Below are positions 31,163 through 38,741 of a stretch of DNA of 38,741 nucleotides, one piece after another (position 1 is the first letter of the stretch; the number at the start of each line of letters is the position of its first letter). Location: the NCBI GenBank assembly GCA_902603945.1, contig CACKWP010000001.1, forward strand, positions 1-38,741. The letters are read 5' to 3'. The stretch comes from an uncultured Pelagibacteraceae bacterium. GTDB taxonomy: Bacteria; Pseudomonadota; Alphaproteobacteria; Pelagibacterales; Pelagibacteraceae. The position numbers and the translations under genes are program-made. The notes under the pieces were generated by a model that was given only the letters and a program-made list of their open reading frames with translations, did no database searches and had not been told where the DNA came from.

Positions 31163-31786
31163 ATGAAAATTACTAAGTTTAAAGAGGACATAACTTCAGA
31201 GATTGCAAATTCATTCAAAAAAAGTATTGCTATTGATACAGAGGCTACAGGTCTTCAGATTCCAGAACGTGATAAACTTAGCTTAATTCAAATTTGTGAT
31301 GAAAATGGAAATGTATATATAGTTCAACCTAATAAAAATAATTATAAAGCACCTAATTTAGTATCTGTCTTGGAGGATGAGAAAATTTTAAAAATCGGAC
31401 ATTTTTTAAGATTTGATAAAAACTCTTTAGAGTTTTTTTTAAAATGTAGAATAAAAAATATTTTTGATACTAAAATAGCTTCAAAAATTGTTAGGACTTA
31501 TACCGATAGTCATGGTTTAAAAAACTTAGTTCAGGAATTCTGTAATAAATCTCTAGATAAAAGACAAGGCTCCAGTGATTGGAATAAAGATATTAACGAG
31601 TTATCTGATAAGCAACTAGAGTATGCTGCTAACGATGTGGTTTACTTACATAAAATCAAAAGCGAATTAGAAAAAATGTTAATTCGAGAAAAAAGAATGG
31701 ATATATTTAACAAATGTTTAACTTTTTTAGACACAAGAGTAGCGCTCGATCAAACTGGTTTTAAATTTGATATATTTGAACATTAA
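31163..31786 (+). CDS. Ribonuclease D-like 3'-5' exonuclease (catalytic domain only)
   Basis: DEDDy-family exonuclease domain. Exo I is IDTEATGL (Asp, Glu), Exo II is LKIGHFLRFDKNSLEFFL (Asp) and Exo III is YAANDVVYLHKI (Tyr and Asp). RNase D trims tRNA 3' ends. At 207 residues this has only the exonuclease domain and no HRDC domains (E. coli RNase D has about 375 residues). The ATG at 31163 is chosen (MKITKFKEDI). An upstream ATG at 31121 lies inside the divergent SDR gene and adds a non-homologous stretch. Its stop overlaps the kdsD start as TAATG. Confidence 0.9.
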   Translation: MKITKFKEDITSEIANSFKKSIAIDTEATGLQIPERDKLSLIQICDENGNVYIVQPNKNNYKAPNLVSVLEDEKILKIGHFLRFDKNSLEFFLKCRIKNIFDTKIASKIVRTYTDSHGLKNLVQEFCNKSLDKRQGSSDWNKDINELSDKQLEYAANDVVYLHKIKSELEKMLIREKRMDIFNKCLTFLDTRVALDQTGFKFDIFEH

Positions 31787-32760
31787 TGAAAAAAAATTAT
31801 ATTTCCTTAGCTAAAAAATCAGCAGATATTCAGATTAATGAACTGAAGAAAGTTAAAAAAATTTTCAGTAATTCTTTTGTCAAGGCAATTGATTTAATTT
31901 TAAATTGTAGAGGAAAAGTTATTTTTGCTGGAATAGGTAAATCTGGTTTAATCGCTAGAAAAATATCTGCAACTTTTTCCAGTGTCGGTATTCCAAGTTT
32001 TTTCTGTGATCCAGCTCAAGCTTTGCATGGAGACATGGGTCAAATAGAAAAAAAAGATATACTCATTATTTTTTCATATTCAGGAAATACTTCTGAACTT
32101 AATAATATGATTAAATATGCCAATAGATACCGTATTAAAATTATTGGCGTAGCCTCTAAAGTTGACAGTGTCTTACTCAAAGCCAGCGATGTTAAGTTGA
32201 TACTCCCAAAAGTAAAAGAGGCAGATATAACAGGTATGGTTCCCACGTCGAGTACATCAATAACTTTATTATTAGGAGATTGTTTGGCTACAACAGCAAT
32301 GCAAATTAAAAAATTTTCTAAAGAGAAATTTAAGATTTATCATCCTGGAGGAAATATCGGCAAATCACTACTATTAGCAAAAGATATCATGGTTACTGGA
32401 TCAAAAATGCCAGTTGTTAACTTTAAAACGAATTTTAATAAAGTTTTACAAATTATGAACCAAAAAAACCTTGGCATGATAGTTGTAACAAAAAATAAAT
32501 TTATTATGGGACTTATTACTGATGGTGATTTAAGAAGAGAACTTAATAAAAAACCTTCTAATAAAAATATACTTAAAATTTTAACTAAGAGCCCTTTAAT
32601 AGTTAATGAGAACATGTCTGCTTCTAAAGCCCTTGGTATAATGAGTGAGAAGAAAGTGACTAGTCTTCTTGTTATCTCAGATAAAGACGTGCCTAAAAAA
32701 AACAAGGTTCTAAGAGGAATAATTCATATCCATTCAATTTTACAAACTGGTGTTCAATGA
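31786..32760 (+). CDS. kdsD: Arabinose-5-phosphate isomerase KdsD (KpsF/GutQ family)
   Basis: Converts ribulose 5-phosphate to arabinose 5-phosphate, the first committed step to Kdo. A SIS domain (about 35-180) has GKVIFAGIGKSGLIARKISATFSS, FCDPAQALHGDMGQI, FSYSGNTSELN, and VPTSSTSITLLLGDCLA. Two CBS domains follow (about 205-320, MVTGSKMPVV..., SKALGIMSEKKVTSLLVIS). Length 324 is standard. It overlaps both neighbours: TAATG with the exonuclease and ATGA with lptC. Together with kdsB and lptBC it shows Kdo-LPS synthesis and export. Confidence 0.95.
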   Translation: MKKNYISLAKKSADIQINELKKVKKIFSNSFVKAIDLILNCRGKVIFAGIGKSGLIARKISATFSSVGIPSFFCDPAQALHGDMGQIEKKDILIIFSYSGNTSELNNMIKYANRYRIKIIGVASKVDSVLLKASDVKLILPKVKEADITGMVPTSSTSITLLLGDCLATTAMQIKKFSKEKFKIYHPGGNIGKSLLLAKDIMVTGSKMPVVNFKTNFNKVLQIMNQKNLGMIVVTKNKFIMGLITDGDLRRELNKKPSNKNILKILTKSPLIVNENMSASKALGIMSEKKVTSLLVISDKDVPKKNKVLRGIIHIHSILQTGVQ

Positions 32761-33365
32761 ACAAAAGAAAAGAAAGAAAATTTATAATTCAAGCTTTATT
32801 ATTGATAATGGGAGTAGCTATTCTTATATATACCTACACAAGCAAAGATGAAAAAACCACAGATCAGTCTTCTAATATATCGAACCAAAACAGTATCAGT
32901 ATACAAAATGATCAAGATGACGGTGATGGTGCAGATGTATTTTATAATATAAAATATTCAGGTCTAGACCTTGCAGGTAATCGATATATATTAAATGCCA
33001 AAAAAGCAAAAACAGACAAAAATAATGAAGAATTAATAAAAATGGACTTTGTTGATGCAGTTTTTTATTTCAAAGATGGAACAGAACTCATTGTTTATTC
33101 AGAAAAAGGAATTTACAACAATAAAACTTTAGACATTGTTTTTACTGAAAATGTTGAGGCAGAATACGAAGAAAGTAAGCTTTTTTCACAAAAAGCAGAA
33201 TACTCTAACAATAAAAATTATGTTGTAATATCAAACAATGTAAGTATTAAAAGTGATAAAGGCGATTTATATGCAGATAAGCTCTTTTTTGATATTGAAA
33301 AGAAGACGTTAAAAATATCTTCTTTGAATGATGGTAAAATTGATGCTTATATAGACGTAAAATGA
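32757..33365 (+). CDS. lptC: LPS export protein LptC
   Basis: Bitopic inner-membrane protein that passes LPS from the LptBFG transporter to LptA. One N-terminal membrane helix (about 10-26, IQALLLIMGVAILIYTYT) is followed by an acidic, Ser/Asn-rich linker and a periplasmic beta-jellyroll domain (about 60-200). The repeating pattern of that domain (YSGLDLAGNRYILNAKKAK, LIVYSEKGIYNNKTLDIVFTENVEAEYE, SIKSDKGDLYADKLFFDIE) is OstA/LptC-like. Length is 202. It is coupled to kdsD and lptB by ATGA overlaps. lptA, usually between lptC and lptB, is missing here. The protein could conceivably cover part of LptA's role, but it keeps the membrane helix of LptC. Confidence 0.88.
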   Translation: MNKRKERKFIIQALLLIMGVAILIYTYTSKDEKTTDQSSNISNQNSISIQNDQDDGDGADVFYNIKYSGLDLAGNRYILNAKKAKTDKNNEELIKMDFVDAVFYFKDGTELIVYSEKGIYNNKTLDIVFTENVEAEYEESKLFSQKAEYSNNKNYVVISNNVSIKSDKGDLYADKLFFDIEKKTLKISSLNDGKIDAYIDVK

Positions 33366-34117
33366 AAAAAGGATTTAGAATATTAAAGTTCAAAAAAGAT
33401 AAGCCAATCTTTGAAGTTAAAGATGTGAGCAAATCTTTTGATGGTAGACCAATACTAAAAAAACTTTCGCTTAAAGTTTACCCTGGTGAATGTGTGGGAA
33501 TATTAGGTCCAAACGGTTGTGGTAAAACTACTTTGTTTTCAATGTGCATTGGAGAAGAAAATGTTGAAGGGGGTAAGATATTTTTAAATGGAAATTCGAT
33601 TGAAACTATTCCAATTCACTTAAGATCAAATGAAGGACTTGGATATCTTCCGCAACAAAGAAGTGTCTTTAATATGACTGTTTATGATAATATTATGGGT
33701 ATCGCTCAAATCTCTATAAAAGGTCCAGAAAATCAAAAAGCCATAACAGAAAAATTATTAGATGAATTCAACCTGCAACATTTAAGAACAATCAACGCTT
33801 CCGTGCTGTCAGGGGGTGAAATTAGAAGGCTTATGATGGCAAGAGTTATGATTAATAAACCAAAAATTGTACTTCTTGATGAACCTTTAGCTGCTTTAGA
33901 CCCTTTGATAATTCAAGATATTCAAAAATATATATTAAAAATTCAATCTTCTGGAACAGCAATTTTAGTGACAGACCATAATGTTAAAAATTTATTTGAT
34001 ATAACAGATAGAAGCTATGTTCTTGGTGAACAAACAGTCATAGCTGAGGGAACTTCAAGAGAATTATTAAAATCTACGAAAGCAATCGAACAATATTTTG
34101 GTTCTCAATTTTCGTAA
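33362..34117 (+). CDS. lptB: LPS export ABC transporter ATP-binding protein LptB
   Basis: Cytoplasmic ATPase that powers LptFG to extract LPS from the inner membrane. Walker A is LGPNGCGKTTLFSMCIG and the Q-loop region YLPQQRSVFNMTVYDNIMG. The signature is LSGGEIRRLMMARVMINKP, Walker B IVLLDEPLAALDPLIIQD and the H-loop ILVTDHNVKNLFDI. The LSGGExRR form and the lptC neighbour are diagnostic of LptB. An extension of about 15 residues precedes the ABC domain. Length is 251. It is coupled to lptC by ATGA; aroA starts 5 bp later, instead of the rpoN-hpf-ptsN genes common in larger alphaproteobacteria. Confidence 0.95.
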   Translation: MKKGFRILKFKKDKPIFEVKDVSKSFDGRPILKKLSLKVYPGECVGILGPNGCGKTTLFSMCIGEENVEGGKIFLNGNSIETIPIHLRSNEGLGYLPQQRSVFNMTVYDNIMGIAQISIKGPENQKAITEKLLDEFNLQHLRTINASVLSGGEIRRLMMARVMINKPKIVLLDEPLAALDPLIIQDIQKYILKIQSSGTAILVTDHNVKNLFDITDRSYVLGEQTVIAEGTSRELLKSTKAIEQYFGSQFS

Positions 34118-34122
34118 TACTG

Positions 34123-35475
34123 ATGTTAAATAGGCCTTTTGATTTATCAGTCAATCAGAAAACAAAAAATTTTAACAAAGTTATTAGAGTTGACTCTGAT
34201 AAATCAATTTCAATAAGAAGTTTTTTAATTGGCTCAATTTGTCAAAAAATATCAACCGTCAAGAATGTTTTAGAGTCAGATGATGTTATCTCAGCCATAA
34301 CTTGTCTAAAAAAATTAGGTGTCAAAATAAAAAAAATTAAACAGAAAAATTATATTATTTTCGGCAAAGGATTAGGTTCTTTGGCTGGTGGGAAAAATAC
34401 TCAGCTGAATTTTGGTAACTCAGGTACTTTAGCTAGACTTCTAATTGGTATTCTATCAACAACACCAAATATAAATTTAAAAATAAAAGGCGATAGTTCA
34501 CTTAATAAAAGAAGTATGAAAAAATTAATTGATTTAATGTCTGCCTTTGGAGCATCATTTACTCCAAAGACAAGAATTAATTTCCCTTTGAAAATAGTTT
34601 CATCAAAAATGCCAATTGGAATCAATTATAAAGCTGGAGTTTCTGCGCAATTAAAAAGCGCTGTGATATTTGCAGGTCTAAACTCTTATGGGGAAACAAA
34701 AATAACTGAAAATGAAAAAAGCAGAGACCATACAGAGAATATGCTTTTGGGAAACCCAAAAGTAATACAGATAAAAAAGGGTGATGAAAAAGTTATTAAA
34801 ATTGATGGAAAAAATCAATTAAATCCTATTAATATTAATGTGCCTGGAGATCCATCTTCTGCAGCTTTTTTTGTAGCTTTAACCTTATTAAATAAAAACT
34901 CTTCATTGGTGATAAAAGATGTAGGATTAAATAAAACTAGAATAGGCTTTTATGAAATTTTAAAAAAACAAAAAGCTAAAATCAAATATAAAAATTTTAG
35001 AAAAGTTAAAAATGAATACAGAGGCGATATAATAGTAAAGAGCTGTAGTATCAGACCTATTTTAGCTGATAAATCCTTTTACGTTAACAGTACGGATGAA
35101 TATCCAATATTATTTGTTATGGCTTCTCTAATTAAAGGTACGTCTGTATTTAAGGGTATAGGCGACCTAGCTAATAAAGAAAGTAACAGAATAGTTGAAA
35201 TGCAAAAAATTCTAAGACAAGTTGGAATTAAAAGCAAATATTACAAAAATACTTTAAAAATTTTTGGAAAAGGGATGATAGACGCCAAAAATAAAAAGAT
35301 TCACGTCCCAAATTTGGGTGATCATCGAATTTGCATGTCGTCTTTTGTGTTAGCAGTATTAACTGGAGCTAATTTACATATTAAAAACTTTGAAACTGTA
35401 AATACCTCTTCTCCCTCTTTTTTAAAAATCGTTAAATCACTTGGAGTTAAATTTGAAGTTAAAAAAGCATCATAA
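34123..35475 (+). CDS. aroA: 3-phosphoshikimate 1-carboxyvinyltransferase (EPSP synthase)
   Basis: Sixth step of the shikimate pathway: joins shikimate 3-phosphate and PEP. The substrate lysine lies in DSDKSISIRSF (K27). The PEP-site loop is LNFGNSGTLARLLIG, followed by GDSSLNKRSMKKLIDLMSAFGA, AQLKSAVIFAGLNSYG, KSRDHTENMLL, PGDPSSAAFF and the late IGDLANKESNRI with GDHRICMSSFVLA. These are all in family order over 450 residues. The 3' end holds the start of cmk in another frame. It supplies chorismate that pheA, elsewhere in the window, draws on. Confidence 0.96.
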   Translation: MLNRPFDLSVNQKTKNFNKVIRVDSDKSISIRSFLIGSICQKISTVKNVLESDDVISAITCLKKLGVKIKKIKQKNYIIFGKGLGSLAGGKNTQLNFGNSGTLARLLIGILSTTPNINLKIKGDSSLNKRSMKKLIDLMSAFGASFTPKTRINFPLKIVSSKMPIGINYKAGVSAQLKSAVIFAGLNSYGETKITENEKSRDHTENMLLGNPKVIQIKKGDEKVIKIDGKNQLNPININVPGDPSSAAFFVALTLLNKNSSLVIKDVGLNKTRIGFYEILKKQKAKIKYKNFRKVKNEYRGDIIVKSCSIRPILADKSFYVNSTDEYPILFVMASLIKGTSVFKGIGDLANKESNRIVEMQKILRQVGIKSKYYKNTLKIFGKGMIDAKNKKIHVPNLGDHRICMSSFVLAVLTGANLHIKNFETVNTSSPSFLKIVKSLGVKFEVKKAS

Positions 35476-36133
35476 ATTAGTCATTGCAGCAGATGGATCT
35501 GCTGCAAGTGGTAAAACAACAGGAGCAAAACTAATTGCTAAAAAGTATGGAATGAAATTTCTTTCTTCAGGGCTTTTATACCGGTACGCTAGCTATCAAC
35601 TTCTTAAATTTGAACCTAAAAATAAAGTTTTTTTCTTAAAGAAAAAATTTAATAAACTTAAATTATCTCAATTAATTAATAAAAAATTTCATTCACCTGA
35701 AATTTCAGAACACACGTCAATAATTGCAAAACAACAGAAAATCAGGAATGTTCTTAAAATTTTTCAAAAAAAGTTTGCAAAAAAACATAATAAAGTTGTA
35801 ATCGAAGGTCGTGATATTCAAACAGTAATATTGCCTAACGCAGATATTAAATTTTTCTTTAAGTGTAGCCTTAATGTTGCAGCTAGAAGAAGATTTAAAG
35901 AGTTAAAAAAGAGAAATAAGAATATTAAATTGATGGATGTTAAAAAAGCTATGCGTATAAGGGATAATTTAGACAAAAAACGTAAAATTTCCCCTTTGAT
36001 TCAATCAAAAAATGCTGTAATTGTGCAATCCGACAAACTTAATATTAGAGGCATGGTAAATAAAATGTCACAAGTTGTTGAAAAAAGAATTAGAGATAAA
36101 TATGGGAACAGAACTAGATCTAGAGAAAAATAA
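35453..36133 (+). CDS. cmk: Cytidylate kinase
   Basis: Phosphorylates CMP and dCMP. The P-loop is DGSAASGKTTGAKLIAKKYG, the lid/core motif EGRDIQTVILPNADIKFFFKCS, and RRFKELKKRN and MRIRDNLDKKRKISPL follow. No ATG precedes the P-loop. I place the start at the TTG of 35453, which has GGAG 6 nt upstream, giving 226 residues. A TTG at 35441 is the other choice. Either way the start lies inside aroA (23 or 35 bp overlap), and the 3' end overlaps rpsA by 32 bp. The cmk-rpsA-ihfB order is widely conserved in proteobacteria. The usual P-loop glycine pattern DGPAGSGKS is DGSAASGKT here. Confidence 0.92.
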   Translation: MKLKKHHKLVIAADGSAASGKTTGAKLIAKKYGMKFLSSGLLYRYASYQLLKFEPKNKVFFLKKKFNKLKLSQLINKKFHSPEISEHTSIIAKQQKIRNVLKIFQKKFAKKHNKVVIEGRDIQTVILPNADIKFFFKCSLNVAARRRFKELKKRNKNIKLMDVKKAMRIRDNLDKKRKISPLIQSKNAVIVQSDKLNIRGMVNKMSQVVEKRIRDKYGNRTRSREK

Positions 36134-37826
36134 ATCCTCACAAAAGGAATTCCAAACCCTTTTAAATAAAGACTTCGAAAATAGAAAACTCAAAGAAAAC
36201 TCAATAATAAAAGCTACGGTGACTGAAATAACAAAGAATTTTGTTGTGGTAGACTGTAAAGCTAAAATGGAAGGCATGATACCGGTTGAAGAATTTAAAA
36301 ATGATGAAGAATTTAAAAACTTAAAGGTAGGCTCTAAAATAGATGTTTTCTTAGAACGAATAGAAAGTTTCAAGGGAGAATTAATAATTTCAAGAGATAA
36401 AGCAAAAAAAATGAAAGCTTGGAAAAAATTGGAAAAAGTTTTTGAAAATCAGGAAGAGATGACCGGCTATATAACTGGTAAAGTGAAAGGCGGGTTTATC
36501 GCAACTGTAGAGGGCTTACCTTGTTTCATGCCGTCTTCTCAAATCGATGTAAAGCCTCTCAAAAGAGTAGATCATTTAATGAATACCCCAGTGAAAGTAA
36601 TAGCTACAAGAATTGATAAAAACCGTGGAAATGTATGTGTCTCAAGAAGAGCTGTTTTAGAAAAGAGTAAGAGTGCAGAAATAACTGAAGCTTTAAAGAA
36701 CATTAAAGAGGGTGATATAGTTGATAATGCAATAGTTAAAGCTACTACGGATTGGGGAATATTTTTAGAAATAAATGGAATTGATGCATTATTGCACGTA
36801 AGTGATCTGAGTCATGGAAGAGTAAAAAAACCTTCCGATCTAGTTACTATAGGTCAAAAGTTAAAAGTAAAAATTACTAAGATAGACGAAAAAACTAATA
36901 GAGTATCTGCATCTATAAAAGCTCTAACAGAAAATCCTTTCGAAAATATTGAAAAAAAATACAAAGTAGGTGAAATTTATGAAGGAGTTGTTACAAAAAT
37001 TATGGATTATGGCTGTTTTGTAAAAATTGAAGAAGGAGTCGAGGGATTAATTCATAGCTCTGAGTTAGACTGGACTAATAAAAATATTAAACCTAGTAGA
37101 GTTTTATCTATCTCACAAAATATCAAATTTAAAATTGTAAATATTGATAAAGCATCTAAAAGAATATCTTTATCTTATAAAGCAACTTTGGATAACCCGT
37201 GGGACAAAGTAAAGAATTTAGTAGGAAAAGAAACAGAAATAAAAATAAATAATATTACTGAAAAAGCAATATTCGGTGAAATGATAGATACACAATTATC
37301 AGGAATGTTACATTACAAAGAATTATCTTATCAAGAAAACATCGAGGATCTCAAAAAATTTAAGAAGGGTGATAGGCTAAAAGTTAAGATTCTAGAAATT
37401 AATGATGAAAAAATTAAATTTTCTAAGAGAGCCATTGAAAAAGATCCTCTAGATTGGTTTAAAGATAATAAGAAAAAAGTTGGTGATATTATCACGACTA
37501 GAATCTATGAAGTATTAAAAACAGGTGTTAAAGTGGCTATTGATAATGAGAAAAAACTTATCGTAACAATCAGAAAAGCAGATTTAGCAAAAGATATCGC
37601 TGATGCGAGACCTGAAGTGTTCTCACCCAACAACGCTTTGGATGCCAAAATAACAGAATTAGATTTGAAAACTAGAAAAGTGAAACTAAGTGTAAAGGCT
37701 GCTCAAATTGATGAAGAAAAATCATTAATTGCTAAATTCGGAGAAGGTGCAACAAAATCTGGGGCTACTCTTAAAGGAATTTTTGAAAAGGCTATCGGTA
37801 AAAAAAAAAATAAAAACGAAAAGTAA
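36102..37826 (+). CDS. rpsA: 30S ribosomal protein S1
   Basis: RNA-binding ribosomal protein that brings mRNA to the 30S subunit. Six S1 repeats can be counted, at about residues 35-95, 120-180, 205-275, 290-360, 375-445 and 465-535. The third and fourth are the best conserved (GIFLEINGIDALLHVSDLSHG, GCFVKIEEGVEGLIHSSELDW). Length is 574, close to E. coli (557). The ATG at 36102 (MGTELDLEKNK) was chosen. An upstream ATG at 36075 lies deeper in cmk and gives a non-family extension. The start overlaps cmk by 32 bp with only a weak AGAG upstream, so expression probably depends on cmk translation or on a promoter inside cmk. Confidence 0.97.
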   Translation: MGTELDLEKNKSSQKEFQTLLNKDFENRKLKENSIIKATVTEITKNFVVVDCKAKMEGMIPVEEFKNDEEFKNLKVGSKIDVFLERIESFKGELIISRDKAKKMKAWKKLEKVFENQEEMTGYITGKVKGGFIATVEGLPCFMPSSQIDVKPLKRVDHLMNTPVKVIATRIDKNRGNVCVSRRAVLEKSKSAEITEALKNIKEGDIVDNAIVKATTDWGIFLEINGIDALLHVSDLSHGRVKKPSDLVTIGQKLKVKITKIDEKTNRVSASIKALTENPFENIEKKYKVGEIYEGVVTKIMDYGCFVKIEEGVEGLIHSSELDWTNKNIKPSRVLSISQNIKFKIVNIDKASKRISLSYKATLDNPWDKVKNLVGKETEIKINNITEKAIFGEMIDTQLSGMLHYKELSYQENIEDLKKFKKGDRLKVKILEINDEKIKFSKRAIEKDPLDWFKDNKKKVGDIITTRIYEVLKTGVKVAIDNEKKLIVTIRKADLAKDIADARPEVFSPNNALDAKITELDLKTRKVKLSVKAAQIDEEKSLIAKFGEGATKSGATLKGIFEKAIGKKKNKNEK

Positions 37827-38108
37827 TTGTCTAGACAAAAGCTTATTAAACAGCTTAAAAATAAAAATCCTAAACTAAATCAATCAGAGTTAGAAAATAT
37901 ATTAAATATTTTTTCAAAAACTCTTTATAATAAGTTAATAAAAGGAAATAGCTTAGAAATTCGGGGCTTTGGGAGATGGTATTCTAAAAAATTAAAGGAA
38001 AATTTTAATGCGCGCAATCCCTCTACAAATGAATTAATATATAAACCAGAACGTGTAAAATTAAGATTTAAACCGTCAAAAAAATTAAATAAAATAATTA
38101 ACGAATGA
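37827..38108 (+). CDS. ihfB: Integration host factor subunit beta
   Basis: A 93-residue DNA-bending protein of the HU/IHF family. It begins with a helical dimer region (SRQKLIKQLKNKNPKLNQ) and continues NSLEIRGFGRWYSKKLKENFNARNPSTNE, where the proline-tipped arm (RNP) that intercalates DNA is visible. The RFKPSKKLNKIIN end is typical. The start codon is TTG, directly after the rpsA stop (TAATTG); family length and alignment to IHF beta support it. Position after rpsA is the classic ihfB place. The stop overlaps the pyrF start as ATGA. Confidence 0.92.
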   Translation: MSRQKLIKQLKNKNPKLNQSELENILNIFSKTLYNKLIKGNSLEIRGFGRWYSKKLKENFNARNPSTNELIYKPERVKLRFKPSKKLNKIINE

Positions 38109-38741
38109 AAAAAACAAAAATTTTTATAGCATGCGATACAACAAATCTTGCAAAAGTAAAAAAAATTATTAACCAATCAAAAACAAATAAAATTAAAATT
38201 GGTTATAAATTTGGTTTGGAATTCATGAATTCCAAAAATGGTAGGACATTTTTAGCAAAACTAAGGAACAAAATTATTTTTGTTGATTTAAAATTAAACG
38301 ATACAGTAAACACTATGTTGTCTGCGGTAAAAGCTTTAAAGGATATAAAGATTAATTATCTCACGGTTCACATTTCTTCTGGTTTGGCTGCTCTAAAAGC
38401 TGTCAAAAAAATTTCAGGGCCAACAAAAATAGTAGGTGTCACAACTTTAACCTCATTAAATAACAATGATTTAAAGCACATTGGATATAATAAATCTGTA
38501 AAAAATTTAGTTGCTCATCAAGCAAAGCTTGCCAAAAAAGCAAACTTGGATGCTTTGGTTTGCAGCCCCTACGAGGTAAGTGCGGTAAGGAAAATTTTTA
38601 AAAAAGAAATTATTACCCCTGGAGTGCAGATTGGAAAAAAAAATTACGATCAAAAACGTTCTATGGAGGCTAAAAAAGTTAATTCTGATTGGTTGGTGAT
38701 TGGGAGGGCAATTACAGCCCGTGGAAATATCAAAAAAAATA
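38105..38741 (+). CDS. pyrF: Orotidine 5'-phosphate decarboxylase, 3'-truncated by window edge
   Basis: Last step of UMP synthesis. Translated from the ATG at 38105, the frame stays open to the window end (212 full codons). It starts MKKTKIFIACDTTNLAKVKK. The catalytic Asp-Lys-x-x-Asp is in FVDLKLNDTVNTM. THe barrel motifs LTVHISSGLAAL, VGVTTLTSL, LVCSPYEV, TPGVQIG and DWLVIGRAITA follow, the last being the phosphate-binding loop. About 15-20 residues should be missing at the C-terminus. It overlaps ihfB by 4 bp as ATGA, so it is the last visible member of the kdsD-to-pyrF run. Confidence 0.94.
   Translation, partial: MKKTKIFIACDTTNLAKVKKIINQSKTNKIKIGYKFGLEFMNSKNGRTFLAKLRNKIIFVDLKLNDTVNTMLSAVKALKDIKINYLTVHISSGLAALKAVKKISGPTKIVGVTTLTSLNNNDLKHIGYNKSVKNLVAHQAKLAKKANLDALVCSPYEVSAVRKIFKKEIITPGVQIGKKNYDQKRSMEAKKVNSDWLVIGRAITARGNIKKN

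Noticed and set aside
36075-36101. rpsA start at 36075
   Set aside because: The extra nine residues (MLKKELEIN) come from the cmk-coding overlap and do not look like the S1 N-terminus; the ATG at 36102 fits the family length.
1-38741. Mobile elements, prophage, CRISPR arrays, defence or toxin-antitoxin genes
   Set aside because: No transposase, integrase, Cas, restriction or toxin-like product and no spaced direct repeats were seen. Nearly every gene with a recognisable family is a core metabolic, transport or information gene.

Overview
The window looks like a stretch of chromosome from a streamlined marine alphaproteobacterium of the SAR11 group (Pelagibacterales, Candidatus Pelagibacter-like). 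The basis is strongly AT-rich DNA, tiny or negative intergenic distances, a GcrA cell-cycle regulator, a derived alphaproteobacterial tRNA-His (no G-1, A73), a short HisG with HisZ, long PstA/PstC proteins and malate synthase G. This is inference from gene content and style, not a database match. No insertion sequence, prophage, CRISPR array or rRNA was seen. Two genes are cut by the window edges: groL (5' end missing) and pyrF (last codons missing).

Layout. 1-4570: groL (+) ends against the convergent unit tRNA-His(GTG)-hisS-hisZ-hisG (-); the groL terminator lies inside the hisG reading frame. 4568-5153: a 242-bp spacer with inverted repeats, then a cold-shock gene with its own promoter region. 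5154-8462: accA (-) and glcB (+) diverge from a 57-bp shared promoter region. 8459-11154: SRP RNA-dnaX-ybaB-recR (-). 11213-13424: pheA and kdsB (-) opposite a membrane cytochrome c (+). 13421-16326: argF, argD and an ABC-2 permease (-). 16463-17196: gcrA and a small membrane protein (+).

17185-31142 is one long minus-strand phosphorus and membrane block. In transcription order it reads: NDUFA9-like SDR, SMR-like protein, ugpB-ugpA-ugpE-ugpC-ugpQ (glycerol-3-phosphate/glycerophosphodiester uptake and breakdown), two small membrane proteins, a phoR-like kinase with no membrane segment, then pstS-pstC-pstA-pstB-phoU-phoB (high-affinity phosphate uptake and its control). A Pho-box-like site precedes pstS and a strong hairpin terminator or attenuator follows it.

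31163-38741 is a plus-strand run with overlapping or abutting frames: rnd-like exonuclease, kdsD, lptC, lptB, aroA, cmk, rpsA, ihfB, pyrF. It mixes LPS synthesis and export, aromatic amino acid synthesis, nucleotide synthesis and translation. lptA is absent from its usual place between lptC and lptB.

The most unusual signals are about extreme compaction. Two protein genes (hisS, dnaX) start 4-6 nt after the 3' end of a structured RNA gene. Two convergent gene pairs share a palindromic TTAA as both stop codons. A terminator sits inside a convergent gene's coding sequence. Also notable are a PhoR without membrane segments next to an overlapping 80-residue membrane protein, an SMR protein without the family's essential glutamate, an AccA with a C-terminal membrane tail, and a glcB with no room for the glycine riboswitch described for SAR11. 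I did not find a clear wholly new multi-gene system.
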